Shown one piece after another: positions 17,801-28,200 of a stretch of DNA of 64,000 bases. The stretch's first letter is position 1. Each line of letters begins with the position of its first letter. The DNA is taken from NCBI GenBank assembly GCA_035943635.1, contig DASZBX010000117.1, positions 1 through 64,000 of the forward strand. Direction: 5' to 3'. The position numbers and the translations under genes were made by a program. Under the pieces are notes generated by a model. It saw nothing but the letters and a program-made list of their open reading frames with translations. It did not search any database and was not told the origin of the DNA. The stretch comes from DASZBX01 sp035943635. Lineage in GTDB: Bacteria; Actinomycetota; Actinomycetes; Streptomycetales; Catenulisporaceae.

Positions 17801-20800
17801 CGAACTGGCCCTGCACGCCGGGGAGCTGACCGGGTGCGAGGTGGTGCGCGACCTGACTTTGCAGGCGCCGCTGACCTTGCCCGAAGACGGCGGCATCCGG
17901 ATCCAGATCCAGGTCGGCGCCCCGGACGAGACGGGCGGGCGGACCGTGGGCGTGTTCTCCCGCACCGAGGACGGCCCCTGGGTGCAGCACGCCGCGGGCC
18001 TGCTCGCGCCCGGCGGCTCCCCGGGCGAACCGGACCCGGCCCCGTGGCCGCCGCCCGGCCTGGTGCCGACGATCGGCAGCGAGATCTACGACCGGCCCGA
18101 GCTGGCCGGCGGCTGGGACTACACCGGCGCGTTCCGCGGGATGGGCCGGGTCTGGCTGCGCGAGCTGCCCGACGGCGGCAGCGAGGTGTACGGCGAGGTC
18201 GCGCTGCCCGCCGAGTACGAGTCCGAGGCCGGCCGCTACCGCCTGCATCCGGCGCTGCTGGACGCGGCGCTGCAGACCGTCGGGCTCGGCCCGTTCCTGC
18301 GCGCGGTGGACACCGGCGGCGGCTCCATGCCGTTCAGCTGGTCGGGGGTCACCCTGCACCGGCCCGCACCGGCCAAACTCCGGGTCCGGGTGCGCGGCGC
18401 CGACGGCCAGGTGTCGCTGGCCCTCGCCGACCAGGACGGCCGGCCGGTGGCGACCGTGCAGAACCTGCTGTGGCGGCCGATCCCGGCCCGGCTGTCGGCG
18501 CCGTCCGGGCGCCGCGGGGACCCGCTGCTGCTCGGCCTGGACTGGCTGGCGGCCACCGGATCCGCCGACGACGCGCGGGCCGAGATGTATCGAATACCGG
18601 ACTGCGCCGGGCCGGACGTTCCGGCCCGGGTCCGGGCCACCGTCGAGCAGGTGGCCGGTGACCTGGCCGGATGGCTGGCCGACGAGCGTCACGCCGGTTC
18701 GCGGCGGGCGGTGCTCACCCGCGGTGCGGTCGCCGCCGGGCCTGGTGAGAGCACCGGCCTGGTCGCGGCGGCCGCGCTCGGCCTGGCCCGCGCCGCGCAG
18801 GCCGAGAGTCCCGGACGGATCGTGCTGGTCGACGTCGACGCCGACGTCGACGATCCCGCCACGCAGGACGCTGCGATGGCCCTGGCCCTGGCCACGGGCG
18901 CGCCGCAGGTCGCGGTCCGCGGCGGCCGGGCGCTGGTGCCGGTGCTGCGCCCGGCCGACGCCGACGGGCTGCTGACCGTCCCCGAGGAACCGGCCTGGCG
19001 GCTCGCGGCCGGCGGCTCGGGCACCCTGGACGGCCTCGCGCTGGTCCCGTTCCCCGAGGCCCTGGCACCGCTCGGCGCCCGCGAGGTGCGGGTCGAGGTG
19101 CGGGCCGCCGGGGTGAACTTCCGCGATGTGCTGATCAGCCTGGGCATGTATCCCGGCGCCGCGATCCCGGGCGCCGAGGCCGCGGGCGTGGTGCTGGAGA
19201 CCGGCGCCGAGGTGGCCCGGGTACGTCCCGGCGACCGGGTGACCGGCGTGTTCGACGGCGCGTTCGGGCCGGTCGCGGTCACCGACGAACGCCTGGTCGC
19301 GCCGCTGCCGCCGGCCTGGTCCTTCCCGGACGCCGCGGGCGTGCCGATCGCCTGGTTCACCGCGTACCACGGCCTGGCCGACCTGGCCCGGCTGCGGGCC
19401 GGGGAGAGCGTGCTGATCCACTCCGGGGCCGGGGGCGTCGGAATCGCGGCGATCCAGCTGGCCCGGCACCTGGGCGCCGAGGTGTTCGCCACCGCCAGCC
19501 CGGGCAAATGGGCCGTGCTGCGCGAGCTCGGGCTCCAGGACGACCACCTCGCCTCCACCCGCACCACCGACTTCGAGCAGCACTTGCGCGCGGCCACCGG
19601 CGGGCGCGGGGTGGACGTCGTGCTCAACTCGCTCACCGGCGAGTTCCTGGACGCGTCGCTGCGGCTGCTCGCCCCCGGCGGGCGGTTCATCGAGATCGGC
19701 AAGGCCGACCCGCGCGACCCTGCACAACTGGCCGAGCGGGGCATCGCCTATCAGGCGTTCGACCTGGTCGCGTCGGCCGGTCCGGACCGGATCGCCACGA
19801 TCGCCGCCGAACTGTTCCCGCTCTTCGAACAGGGTGTGCTGCACCTGCCGCCGCGGCGTGACTGGGATCTGCGGCGGGCGCCGGAGGCGCTGCGGTTCGT
19901 CAGCCAGGCCCGGCACGTGGGCAAAGTCGTGCTCACCGTGCCGCGTCCGGCCCGGCCCGAGGAGACGGTGCTGATCACCGGCGCCTCCGGCCGTCTGGGC
20001 GGCGACCTGGCCCGGCACCTGGCCCGGACCGGCGCCCGGCGGCTGCTGCTGGTCAGCCGGCGCGGCCCGGACGCGCCCGGCACCGGCGCACTGGTCGCCG
20101 AGCTGACCGCGGCCGGGGCCGCGGTGTCGGTGGTCGCCGCCGACATCGGTTCCCGCGCGGACGTCCGGCGGGTGCTGGACGGCATCGCGCCGCAGCACCC
20201 GCTCGGCGCCGTCGTGCACGCGGCTGGCGTGCTGGCCGACGGGGTGCTCGGCTCGATCGGCGGCGAGCAGTTGGAGCGGGTGCTGCGTCCCAAGGTGGAC
20301 GGCGCCTGGCACCTGCACGAGCTGACCCGGGACGCGCCGCCGGCCGAATTCGTGTGCTTCTCCTCCGCGGCCGGGGTGCTGGGCGCGGCCGGGCAGGGTG
20401 CGTACGGCGCGGCCAACGCTTTCCTGGACGCGCTGATGACCGAGCGGCGCGCCGCGGGCCTGCCCGGGCGGTCGCTGGCCTGGGGACTGTGGGCGCCGGA
20501 CGCCCAGGACGCTGCGGGCGCGGGCATGGCGGGCGGGCTCGGCGCCGCCGACTGGGCCCGGCTCGGCCGCGGCGGCATGCTCGGCCTGACCACCGAACAG
20601 GGCCTGGAACTGTGGGACGCGGCGCGGGCCGACGACCGGGCGCTGCTGGCCCCGATGCGCCTGGACCTGGCCGCGATCGGCGGGCTGGACGAGCGCGAGG
20701 TCCCGGCGATGCTGCGCGGCCTGGCCGGACGGTCCGGGCGGCGGCGCGCGGCCAAGCCTGCGGCCGCGGGGGCGGTGACTTCCGAGGATCTGGGCGCGTT

Positions 20801-21296
20801 GGACCCGGCGCGGCGGCGCGGGCGGCTGCACGAAGTGGTCCGGGTGCACGTGGCCGCGGTGCTGGGCTACGGCTCGGCCGACGAGGTCACCGTCGACCTG
20901 CCCTTCCACGACCTGGGTTTCGATTCGCTGACCTCGGTGGAGCTGCGCAACCGGATCTCGGGCGCGACCGGGCTGCAGCTGCCCGCCACCCTCGCCTTCG
21001 ACCAGCCGACTCCGCTGGCCCTGATCGAGCACCTGGAGGCCGAGCTCGCCCGAACGGTCGCAGCGCCCGCACCCGCACCCGCCCCTTCGGTCCTGGACGG
21101 CCTGGACGGCCTGGCCGCCCTGGAGTCAGCCGCCGCCGGACTGGACGAGGAGTCCCGCGGCCGGGTGCGCGACCGACTCAGGGCATTGCTGGACGTGCTG
21201 GCGCCCGGCGACCAGGGCGGCACCGGCCGGGCGGCGCTGAGCTCGGCGACCACCGTGGAAGACCTGTTCGACTTCGTGGACCGTGAGTTCGGCTGA
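14889..21296 (+). CDS. Type I PKS, one fully reducing module (KS-AT-DH-ER-KR-ACP)
   Basis: 2135 residues. Order: N-terminal coiled-coil docking segment (1-30); KS (about 35-460, Cys206 in TACSSS, HGTGT, NIGHS); AT (about 570-850, Ser658 in GHSIGE, HAFHS at 758, a malonyl-CoA signature); DH (His957, Asp1125; the HxxxGxxxxP motif has Asp for Gly); ER (NADPH loop GAGGVG at 1513-1518); KR (TGASGRLGG near 1697, SSAAG, YGAANAF); ACP (Ser2013 in GFDSL); and a C-terminal docking segment ending TVEDLFDFVDREFG. It would extend a chain with malonyl-CoA and reduce it fully. It has no loading module, so it must accept a chain, most likely from the 25297 protein. GTG 14889 follows GAAGGAGG; GTG 14871 overlapping the P450 stop is an alternative. 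Confidence 0.93.
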   Translation: MSVDDDKMRQYLKRVTADLLATREQLRQAEERADDPIVVVGTGCRFPGGVHSAQDLWDLVDAGRDAIGPFPADRHWDVDTLYDPDPQAAQEGRSYVREGGFVDAAAFDPGFFGISPREALVMDPQQRILLEIVWEALESAGIDPETLRDSDTGVFCGVAGHDYDTLWKAAPYSPHGVTGNIASVISGRLSYFFDFTGPSVTVDTACSSSLVAMHQAALALRRRECSLAVAAGVTILSTSRSFVEFCGQGVTSPTARCRSFAAGADGTIWAEGAGVVLLERRSDARRLGHRVLATLLGSAVNQDGRSNGLSAPNGQAQRRVIDAALADAGLSPRDVDAVEGHGTGTSLGDPIEGEALVAVYGRDRPPQRPLHLGSVKSNIGHSQAAAGVAGVLKMIMAMRYGRLPRTLHVDEPTPKVDWQGTVALLTEPVAWDRGPGPRRAAVSSFGISGTNAHLILEEPPGDEDEEESASAATATAVGKGDGVDTMPVIAWPISAKTERALTAQAAGLLGPAGRTDPADLGYSLATTRSAFRHRAVLLGRDRDTLRTGLHGLADGAPGPEAVTGLATAGRVGMLFTGQGSQRPGMALALAEKHPVFDEICAELDKYLETPLREILAAPDSSLLDRTDYAQAALFAVEVALFRIYEGWGIRPRVLLGHSIGEIAAAHVAGVWSLADACTLVAARGRLMAALPEGGAMLSVRASEHDVLSALDGLGGRVSVAAVNAADAVVVSGALAEIEGLESRWTGEGRRTRRLRVSHAFHSPLMEPMLAEFEAVVAGLTAHEPAIPVVSNVTGRPAAAGQLTSPAYWAEHIRRTVRFHDGLAAVRAKGVDILLELGPDPVLSPLVEQAVAVPTLRKGHDDEESVLRALATAWAHGAGVDWPAVFAPAAARAVALPTYPFQHEHYWLSTPATADVAAAGLERSAHPFLSAVVDLADNDGRVLTGRLSLAEHPWLAGHRVHDTLLLPAAAFIELALHAGELTGCEVVRDLTLQAPLTLPEDGGIRIQIQVGAPDETGGRTVGVFSRTEDGPWVQHAAGLLAPGGSPGEPDPAPWPPPGLVPTIGSEIYDRPELAGGWDYTGAFRGMGRVWLRELPDGGSEVYGEVALPAEYESEAGRYRLHPALLDAALQTVGLGPFLRAVDTGGGSMPFSWSGVTLHRPAPAKLRVRVRGADGQVSLALADQDGRPVATVQNLLWRPIPARLSAPSGRRGDPLLLGLDWLAATGSADDARAEMYRIPDCAGPDVPARVRATVEQVAGDLAGWLADERHAGSRRAVLTRGAVAAGPGESTGLVAAAALGLARAAQAESPGRIVLVDVDADVDDPATQDAAMALALATGAPQVAVRGGRALVPVLRPADADGLLTVPEEPAWRLAAGGSGTLDGLALVPFPEALAPLGAREVRVEVRAAGVNFRDVLISLGMYPGAAIPGAEAAGVVLETGAEVARVRPGDRVTGVFDGAFGPVAVTDERLVAPLPPAWSFPDAAGVPIAWFTAYHGLADLARLRAGESVLIHSGAGGVGIAAIQLARHLGAEVFATASPGKWAVLRELGLQDDHLASTRTTDFEQHLRAATGGRGVDVVLNSLTGEFLDASLRLLAPGGRFIEIGKADPRDPAQLAERGIAYQAFDLVASAGPDRIATIAAELFPLFEQGVLHLPPRRDWDLRRAPEALRFVSQARHVGKVVLTVPRPARPEETVLITGASGRLGGDLARHLARTGARRLLLVSRRGPDAPGTGALVAELTAAGAAVSVVAADIGSRADVRRVLDGIAPQHPLGAVVHAAGVLADGVLGSIGGEQLERVLRPKVDGAWHLHELTRDAPPAEFVCFSSAAGVLGAAGQGAYGAANAFLDALMTERRAAGLPGRSLAWGLWAPDAQDAAGAGMAGGLGAADWARLGRGGMLGLTTEQGLELWDAARADDRALLAPMRLDLAAIGGLDEREVPAMLRGLAGRSGRRRAAKPAAAGAVTSEDLGALDPARRRGRLHEVVRVHVAAVLGYGSADEVTVDLPFHDLGFDSLTSVELRNRISGATGLQLPATLAFDQPTPLALIEHLEAELARTVAAPAPAPAPSVLDGLDGLAALESAAAGLDEESRGRVRDRLRALLDVLAPGDQGGTGRAALSSATTVEDLFDFVDREFG

Positions 21297-21310
21297 GAGG
21301 CGTTGTGCGC

Positions 21311-24300
21311 ATGTCCCAGGAAACGAAGCTCGCCGAATACCTCAAGCGCGTCACCACCGAGCTGTACGACACCCGGGCCCGGCTGCGCGAGGCCCTGCGC
21401 CCGGACGCGGACCCGGTGGTCATCGTCGGCATGGCCTGCCGCTATCCCGGCGGTGCGGACACCCCGGACGCCCTGTGGGAGCTGCTGGTGCAGGGCAGGC
21501 GCGCGACCACCGGTTTCCCGGCCGACCGGGACTGGGACACCGACGCCGTCTACCACCCGGATCCGCAGGCCCCGGCGCCTGGCACGACCTACGTTCGATC
21601 CGGCGGCTTCCTGGACACCGCGACCGGGTTCGACGCCGGGTTCTTCGGCATCGCCCCGCGCGAGGCGATCGTGATGGACCCGCAGCACCGGATCCTGTTG
21701 GAAACCGCCTGGCATGCCCTCGAGGACGCCGGAATCGACCCGCACGCGCTGCGCGGCACCGACACGGGCGTGTTCGCCGGGATCTCGGCCGGGGACTATG
21801 CCAGCAACCTGGCCGAGATCCCGCCCGACCTGGTCGGCCAGATCTCGATCAACAACTCGCTCAGCGTCGCGTCGGGCCGGATCGCCTACCTGCTCGGCGC
21901 GCACGGGCCGGTGTTGAGTGTGGACACCGCGTGTTCGTCGTCGCTGGTCGCCGTGCATCTGGCGGCCCAGTCCCTGCACCGGGGCGAGTGCGGACTCGCG
22001 TTGGCCGGCGGGTCCGCGGTCACCGCCACCCCGGGCCGGTTCGTCGAGTTCTCCCAGCAGCGCGCGCTGGCCCCGGACGGGCTGGTCAAACCGTTCTCCG
22101 CGGACGCCGACGGCACCGCGTGGGGCGAGGGCGCGGCGGCGGTCGTGCTGGAGAAGCTCTCCCGGGCCCGCGCCCGGGGGCACCGGGTGCTGGCCGTGCT
22201 GCGCGGGTCGGGAATCAACCATGACGGACCGTCAAACGGGCTGACCGCGCCGAACCGCCGCGCGCAGGAGCAGCTGATCCGGGAGACGCTCGACCAGGCT
22301 GGGCTGACCGGCGACGACGTGGACGCGGTGGAGGCGCACGGCACCGGCACCACCCTCGGCGATCCGATCGAGGCGCAGGCGCTCGCGGCTACGTACGGCG
22401 ACGGAAGAGCACGACCGTTCTATCTCTCCTCCAACAAGGCCGCCCTGGGGCACACCCAGGCGGCGGCCGGCATCGCCGGGGTCGTCACAACGGTCTTGGC
22501 GTTGCGGCACGGCGTGCTGCCGCCGATCGCCGGGTTCTCCCAGCCCACTGCGCACATCGACTGGCAGAACACGGCCCTGCACCCGCTCGCGCAGGCTACC
22601 GTCTGGCCTGAGACCGGCGACCGGCCCCGGCGGATGGCGGTCAGCTCCTTCGGCATGAGCGGCACCAACGCCCATCTGATCCTGGAGGAACCGCCCGCGC
22701 CCGCCGAGGCGGACACCCCCGCGCCGACGGATGCCCCGGTCTGGTCCGCCGACGGTTCGGCGGACGGCGAGCCGGCGGCGATACCGCTCACCCTGTCGGC
22801 CACCAGCCCGGCGGCGTTGGCCGCGCAGGCGCGCAGCCTGCGGGAACACCTGGACGGGCCGGGGTCGAAGGCGGAGGTCGTCGACGTCGCGTACGTCCTG
22901 TGCCGCCGCACCCAGCACCCGTACCGGGCCGTCGTGCTCGGCGACCGCGGGGACGGCTTCGCCGGTCTCGACGCCCTGGCCGAGGGGACCGCCTCGTCGC
23001 GGGTCGTCCTCGGGCATGCCGGAAGCGGCGGCGGGGTCGCGTTCGTCTTCCCCGGGCAGGGCAGCGAGTGGCCGGGCATGGGCCGGGACCTGCTGCGCAC
23101 CTCGCGGGTCTTCCGGGAGACGATCGCAGCGTGCGAGGACGCGCTGTCCGAGGTGGTCGACTGGTCGGTGGGCGCGGTGCTGCGCGGCGAGGACGGCGCG
23201 GCCTCCCTGCGGCGGCCCGACGTGTTGCAACCGACGCTGCTGGCGATGACGGTCGGTCTGGCCGAGCTGTGGCGGTCCTGCGGTGTGCGGCCGGCCGCCG
23301 TGACCGGGCATTCGCAGGGCGAGATCGCCGCGGCGTGGCTGGCCGGGGCCTTGAGCCTGCCCGACGCCCTGCGGGTGTCCGCGCTGCGCAGCCGGTTGTT
23401 CACCGAGCTGAGCGGGCTGGGCGCGATGGCCTCGGTCGGCCTGTCCGCCGAGGAGACCACCGACCTGCTCTCCGGCCGGCTGGAGGTCGCCGCCGTCAAC
23501 GGGCCGCGCTCCACGGTGGTCTCCGGCGACCCCGCGGAACTGGCCGCGCTGCTCGACGATTGCGAGCTCCGAGGAGTGCGCGCCCGGCGGCTGCCGATCG
23601 AGTACGCCGCGCACTCCGCGCAGGTGGAGTCGATCCGCGACCGGCTGCTGAACGGGTTGGCCGGGATCCGGCCCGGGACCGCGACCGTGCCGTTCGTCTC
23701 CGGGGTCACCGGCGACTGGCACGACACGGCGGCTGTGCCGCTGGACGCCGCCTACTGGTACCGCAACCTGCGCGAACCGGTCCGGTTCGACCGGGCGGTC
23801 GGCACGCTGCTGGCCGGCGGCACCCTGAAGCTGATCGAGGTCAGCCCGCATCCGGTGCTGCTCGCGGCCGTTCGCGAGACGCTCGACGCGACCGGCTCCC
23901 GCGCCGCGGCCCTGGGTACTCTGCGCCGCGACCAGGGCGGCCCGGACCAGTGGACCACCGCGCTGGCCGAGGCGCACGTGGCAGGCGTGGCCGTGGACTG
24001 GCCGACTGTGCTGGCCGGTACCGGCGGGCGCCGGATCGACCTGCCGGGCTACGCGTTCCAGCGGGAACGGTACTGGCTGGCCTCGGTCCTGCCGCGGGTG
24101 GACGGTCGTCCGGCGCCCGGCGGCCCCGCGCCGGAGAGCGCCGGCGAGCTGCTGCGCCGAGTGGCCGCGCTGGCACCGGTCGAGCGCGACGGCGCCTTGG
24201 CCGACCTGGTCGCCGGGCAGGTCGCGGTGGTGTTGCGCCGCGCCTCGGCCGAGGCCGTCCCGCGTGAGGGCACGTTCCGCGACCTGGGCTTCGAGTCGCT

Positions 24301-25297
24301 CACCGCGGTGGACCTGCGTACCCGGCTGGCTGCGGCGACCGGGATCGAGGTGCAGCTGACCGACGTCCTGAACTATCCGACCGTCACCGACCTGGCCGAG
24401 TTCCTCGGCACCCGGCTGGCCGAGGCCGCCGCTGCCGAACCGGCCGCGCCCGCCGAACCCGCCGCGGCGAGCGCGGGCGAGGGCACGCTCAGCGCGCTCT
24501 ACCTCGCCGGTGTCCGCGCGGACCGCACGGTCGCGGCCATGGATCTGATCCTCGCGGCCGGCAGCCTGCGTCCCGCCTTCGCGGCCGAGGCCGCGCCCGC
24601 CGCGCCGATGTACCGGATGGCCGAGGGCACGGGCCCGGCGCTGGTCTGCACGACGGCACCGATCGCGCCGATCACCGACCTCGCGTACGGGTTCTTCGCC
24701 GCCGCGCTGCCGCACCCGCGCCCGCTGTGGATGATGCGGCCACCGGGCTTCGGACCCGGCGAACCGGTCCCGGACAGCCGCAATGCCCTGATCCAGGCGC
24801 AGGCCCGGGCCCTGCGGGACAATGACGAACTGGACCAGGTCGTCCTGGTGGGCTACTCCTCGGGCGGGTGGCTCGCACACGGCCTCGCCGCGCACCTGGA
24901 GGACATCGGGCGCCCGGCCGCCGGGCTCGTGCTCTTCGACTACTACCCGTACGCCCCGATCACCGACGAGCTGCGCGGCGACTTCATGCGCGAGCAGGCC
25001 CGCCGCTGGTCGACCGGACCGGAGGGCGCCGACCGCGCCCTGGACACCCAGCTGGGCGCGATGGGCGCCTACCAGAGCTTGTTCGCCGACTGGCGGCCCG
25101 GCCCGATCAAGACCCCGATCCTGCACGTCGCCGCGGCCGACGCGCTGCCCGGACGGCCCGCGCCCGCGCCGCAACTGCGGTTCCGGCCGTCCTGCGACCG
25201 GGTGGTGACGCTGCCCGGCACCCACCTGACCATGCTCTCCGAGCAGGCCGAGGCCGCCGCCCGCACGGTCCAGGACTGGCTGGCCGAGGTCCGGTGA
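21311..25297 (+). CDS. Type I PKS, terminal module (KS-AT-ACP-TE)
   Basis: 1328 residues. N-terminal docking coil (1-30), KS (Cys208 in TACSSS, HGTGT, ALGHT), AT (Ser668 in GHSQGE and YAAHS at 765, close to the methylmalonyl-type YASH), no reductive domain, ACP (Ser996 in GFESL rather than the usual GFDSL or GLDSL) and a C-terminal thioesterase (Ser1183 in GYSSGG, catalytic Asp likely in LFDYY, His in GTHLT). It would add a methylmalonyl unit, leave the 3-keto group and release the chain by hydrolysis or lactonisation. ATG 21311 was chosen; GTG 21305, closer to the GAGAGG site, is possible. Its stop overlaps the next ATG (TGATG). Confidence 0.92.
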   Translation: MSQETKLAEYLKRVTTELYDTRARLREALRPDADPVVIVGMACRYPGGADTPDALWELLVQGRRATTGFPADRDWDTDAVYHPDPQAPAPGTTYVRSGGFLDTATGFDAGFFGIAPREAIVMDPQHRILLETAWHALEDAGIDPHALRGTDTGVFAGISAGDYASNLAEIPPDLVGQISINNSLSVASGRIAYLLGAHGPVLSVDTACSSSLVAVHLAAQSLHRGECGLALAGGSAVTATPGRFVEFSQQRALAPDGLVKPFSADADGTAWGEGAAAVVLEKLSRARARGHRVLAVLRGSGINHDGPSNGLTAPNRRAQEQLIRETLDQAGLTGDDVDAVEAHGTGTTLGDPIEAQALAATYGDGRARPFYLSSNKAALGHTQAAAGIAGVVTTVLALRHGVLPPIAGFSQPTAHIDWQNTALHPLAQATVWPETGDRPRRMAVSSFGMSGTNAHLILEEPPAPAEADTPAPTDAPVWSADGSADGEPAAIPLTLSATSPAALAAQARSLREHLDGPGSKAEVVDVAYVLCRRTQHPYRAVVLGDRGDGFAGLDALAEGTASSRVVLGHAGSGGGVAFVFPGQGSEWPGMGRDLLRTSRVFRETIAACEDALSEVVDWSVGAVLRGEDGAASLRRPDVLQPTLLAMTVGLAELWRSCGVRPAAVTGHSQGEIAAAWLAGALSLPDALRVSALRSRLFTELSGLGAMASVGLSAEETTDLLSGRLEVAAVNGPRSTVVSGDPAELAALLDDCELRGVRARRLPIEYAAHSAQVESIRDRLLNGLAGIRPGTATVPFVSGVTGDWHDTAAVPLDAAYWYRNLREPVRFDRAVGTLLAGGTLKLIEVSPHPVLLAAVRETLDATGSRAAALGTLRRDQGGPDQWTTALAEAHVAGVAVDWPTVLAGTGGRRIDLPGYAFQRERYWLASVLPRVDGRPAPGGPAPESAGELLRRVAALAPVERDGALADLVAGQVAVVLRRASAEAVPREGTFRDLGFESLTAVDLRTRLAAATGIEVQLTDVLNYPTVTDLAEFLGTRLAEAAAAEPAAPAEPAAASAGEGTLSALYLAGVRADRTVAAMDLILAAGSLRPAFAAEAAPAAPMYRMAEGTGPALVCTTAPIAPITDLAYGFFAAALPHPRPLWMMRPPGFGPGEPVPDSRNALIQAQARALRDNDELDQVVLVGYSSGGWLAHGLAAHLEDIGRPAAGLVLFDYYPYAPITDELRGDFMREQARRWSTGPEGADRALDTQLGAMGAYQSLFADWRPGPIKTPILHVAAADALPGRPAPAPQLRFRPSCDRVVTLPGTHLTMLSEQAEAAARTVQDWLAEVR

Positions 25298-28200
25298 TGC
25301 CCGCCGAGGCCGGGGACGTCGCGATCGTCGGGATGGCCTGCCGGTTCGCCGGCGCCGACGGGCCGGAGCAGTTCTGGCGGCTGCTGCGCGACCGGGTGGA
25401 CGCCGTCACCGCGCCGCCGCCGGACCGCCGGGACGGCGCTGACGACGGCGGCGCCGGGCTCGGCGAGCGGCCGCGGGTGGGCTCGTTCCTGCCCGCGGTC
25501 GACGGCTTCGACGCCGCGTTCTTCGGCATCTCCCCGCGCGAGGCGGCCGTGCTGGACCCGCAGCAGCGGCTCGCCCTGGAGCTGAGCTGGGAGGCGCTGG
25601 AGGACGCCGGGATCGTCCCGGCCGCCCTGCGCGGGGCCCGGGCCGGGGTGTTCGTCGGGGTGATGCGCGAGGACTACGCCCGGCTGGCCCAGCAGCTCGG
25701 CCCGGCCGCCGCCACCCGGCACTCGTTCACCGGGCAGCAGCGCAGCCTGATCGCCAACCGGATCTCCTACCTGTACGGGCTGCGCGGCCCGAGCCTGGCC
25801 GTGGACACCGGCCAGTCGGCGTCGCTCGCCGCGGTGCACCTGGCCTGCGGCAGCCTGCGCTCGGGCGAGTGCGACGTGGCGCTGGCCGGGGGCGTGAACC
25901 TGACCCTGCTCGCGGCCGGGGACGAGGACGCGGCCCGATTCGGCGCGCTCTCGCCGAGCGGGCGCTGCCGGACGTTCGACGCGGGCGCCGACGGCTTCGT
26001 GCGCGGCGAGGGCGGCGGATTGGTGCTGCTCAAGCCGCTGGCGGCGGCGCTGCGCGACGGCGACCAGGTGTACTGCGTGATCAAGGGCTCGGCGCTGAAC
26101 AACGACGGCGGCGGCGCGGGCCTGACCGTGCCCAGCGCGGCGGCGCAGGAGCAGTTGTTGCGGGATGCGTATCGCCATGCCGGTGTTGATCCGGCGGGAG
26201 TGGGATATGTCGAGCTGCATGGCACCGGCACGCCGGTTGGCGATCCGATCGAGGCTGAGGCGCTCGGGGCTGTGCTGGGCGCCGCGCGCGAGGCCGGTCG
26301 GCCGTTGCCGGTCGGGTCGGTCAAGACCAACCTTGGGCATTTGGAGGCTGCGGCCGGGGTCTGCGGGCTGATCAAGACCGTTCTGGCGATCCGTTATGGC
26401 GAGCTGCCCGCTGCTCTGCACTTCGCCGCGCCGCACCCGCGGATACCCCTGGGCGAGTTGCGGTTGCGGGTGGTGACCGAGGCGGAGCCGTGGCCGGGCG
26501 ACGGGCCGCGGGTGGCTGGGGTCAGTTCTTTTGGGATGGGCGGGACGAACTGCCATGTCGTGCTTGCCGAGCACGCCGCAGTGGCGTCTCTGGTCCCGCC
26601 GGAGCCGGAGGCCTGGCCGGTCCGGGCCGCGTTCCTGCTCTCCGGCCGCACCGCCGACGCGCTGGCCGACCAGGCGTCCCGGCTGCGGACATTCCTCACC
26701 GACCAGCCCGGCATCGACCGCTCGGCGGTGGCCCGCACGCTGGCCGGGGCGCGGACCGGTTTCGAGCACCGGGCGGTGCTCACCGCGGCGGACGAACCGG
26801 GGTTGCTGGCCGGACTGGCTCGGCTCGCGGCTGGGCGTGGCGGTCCGGAGATCGCCCGGGGCGTGGCCGGGCCCGAGGCGGGCGCCGCGTTCCTCTTCTC
26901 CGGGCAGGGCGGCCAGTATCCGGGGATGGGTCGGGCGCTGTATCGCGAGCAGCGGGTGTTCCGGGATGCCTTCGACGCGGTCTGCCGACACGTGGATGCG
27001 CGTCTCGACGTGCCGTTGCGCGAGGTCGTGTTCGCTCGGGCCGGGACGCCGCGGGCCGCTCTGCTGGACGAGACCCGTTACACCCAGCCGGCGCTGTTCG
27101 CGCTGGAGGTGGCGCTCTTCCGCCTGGTCGGATCGTATGGCGTGACGCCCGCTGCGCTCGTCGGGCATTCGATCGGCGAGTTGGCCGCCGCGACCGTCGC
27201 CGGGGTTTTCGCGCTGCCGGATGCGGCCTTCGTGGTGGCCGCGCGGGGCGAGCTGATGCAGTCGTCGCCGCCGACCGGCGCGATGCTGGCCGTCCGCGCC
27301 GGTGAGGAAGAGGTCTTAGATATGCTGACCGGCTATGACGGCCGGATCACGCTGGCCGCCGTCAACGGGCCGATGGCCACTGTGATCAGCGGCGATGCCG
27401 AGGCAGTGGCCCGTGCGGCCGAGGATTTCGCGCGCCGGGGCCGCAAGACCACGAGGTTGCGGGTGAGCCGGGCGCTGCACTCGCGTGACCTGGATCCGGT
27501 GCTGGAGCGGTACGGCGAGATCTTGGCGTCCGTCGCGCTGCATCCGCCGCAGGTGCCGATTGTGTCGACGCTCACCGGTCGGCCCGTCGGCGCGACTGAG
27601 ATGACCGATCCGGGCTATTGGGTGCGCCAGGCTCGGGAGCCGGTCCGGTTCCTGGCTGCGGTCGGCGCTTTGGAGGCTTCCGTGCTGGTCGAGCTCGGGC
27701 CCGGCGCGGGTTTGGCCGCCGCGGCCCGCGAGTGCCCGACCGCCGGTGGCGTGCCCGCGACCGCTGTGGCCGCCGTGCTGCGCCCCAACCGGCCCGAACC
27801 GGCGACGCTGCTCGGCGCGCTCGGCATGCTGCACGTGCATGGCGTGCCGGTGGACTGGGTTGAGGTGCTCGGCGGTACGGCGAGGGTGCGGCTGCCGACG
27901 TATCCGTTCCAGCGTGAGCGGCACTGGCTGGACTCCCGCCCGGGCCCGGGGCAGGCGCGGCCAACCGCAAACGTCTCGGATCCAGGCGCAGAGCAGGCTG
28001 CCGAAATCCCCGGCGCCCCCGATGCTTCGCCGCGCTCACGCCCAGCCCCAAGGCCGACGCAACGCACAGCGAACATCACGGACTCGGTCACGGAGCAAGT
28101 CGCCGACATTCTCGGTCTCCCTAGCGCGTTGCCGGACTCTCGCCTGGCTCCGAGAGCGGCGCAGCCCGTGGCGAGCGTCGCGGACCTGGTCGCGGAGCAG

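Noticed and set aside
18541..18960. A second KR-like active domain before the ER of the fully reducing module
   Set aside because: This is the structural, catalytically empty half of the KR that normally precedes an ER insertion; it lacks the cofactor loop.
14814..21032. Open frame of about 2070 codons on the minus strand opposite the PKS gene
   Set aside because: It is rich in Arg/Gly/Gln/His with no recognisable domains, and mirrors the third-position GC bias of the PKS gene on the other strand.
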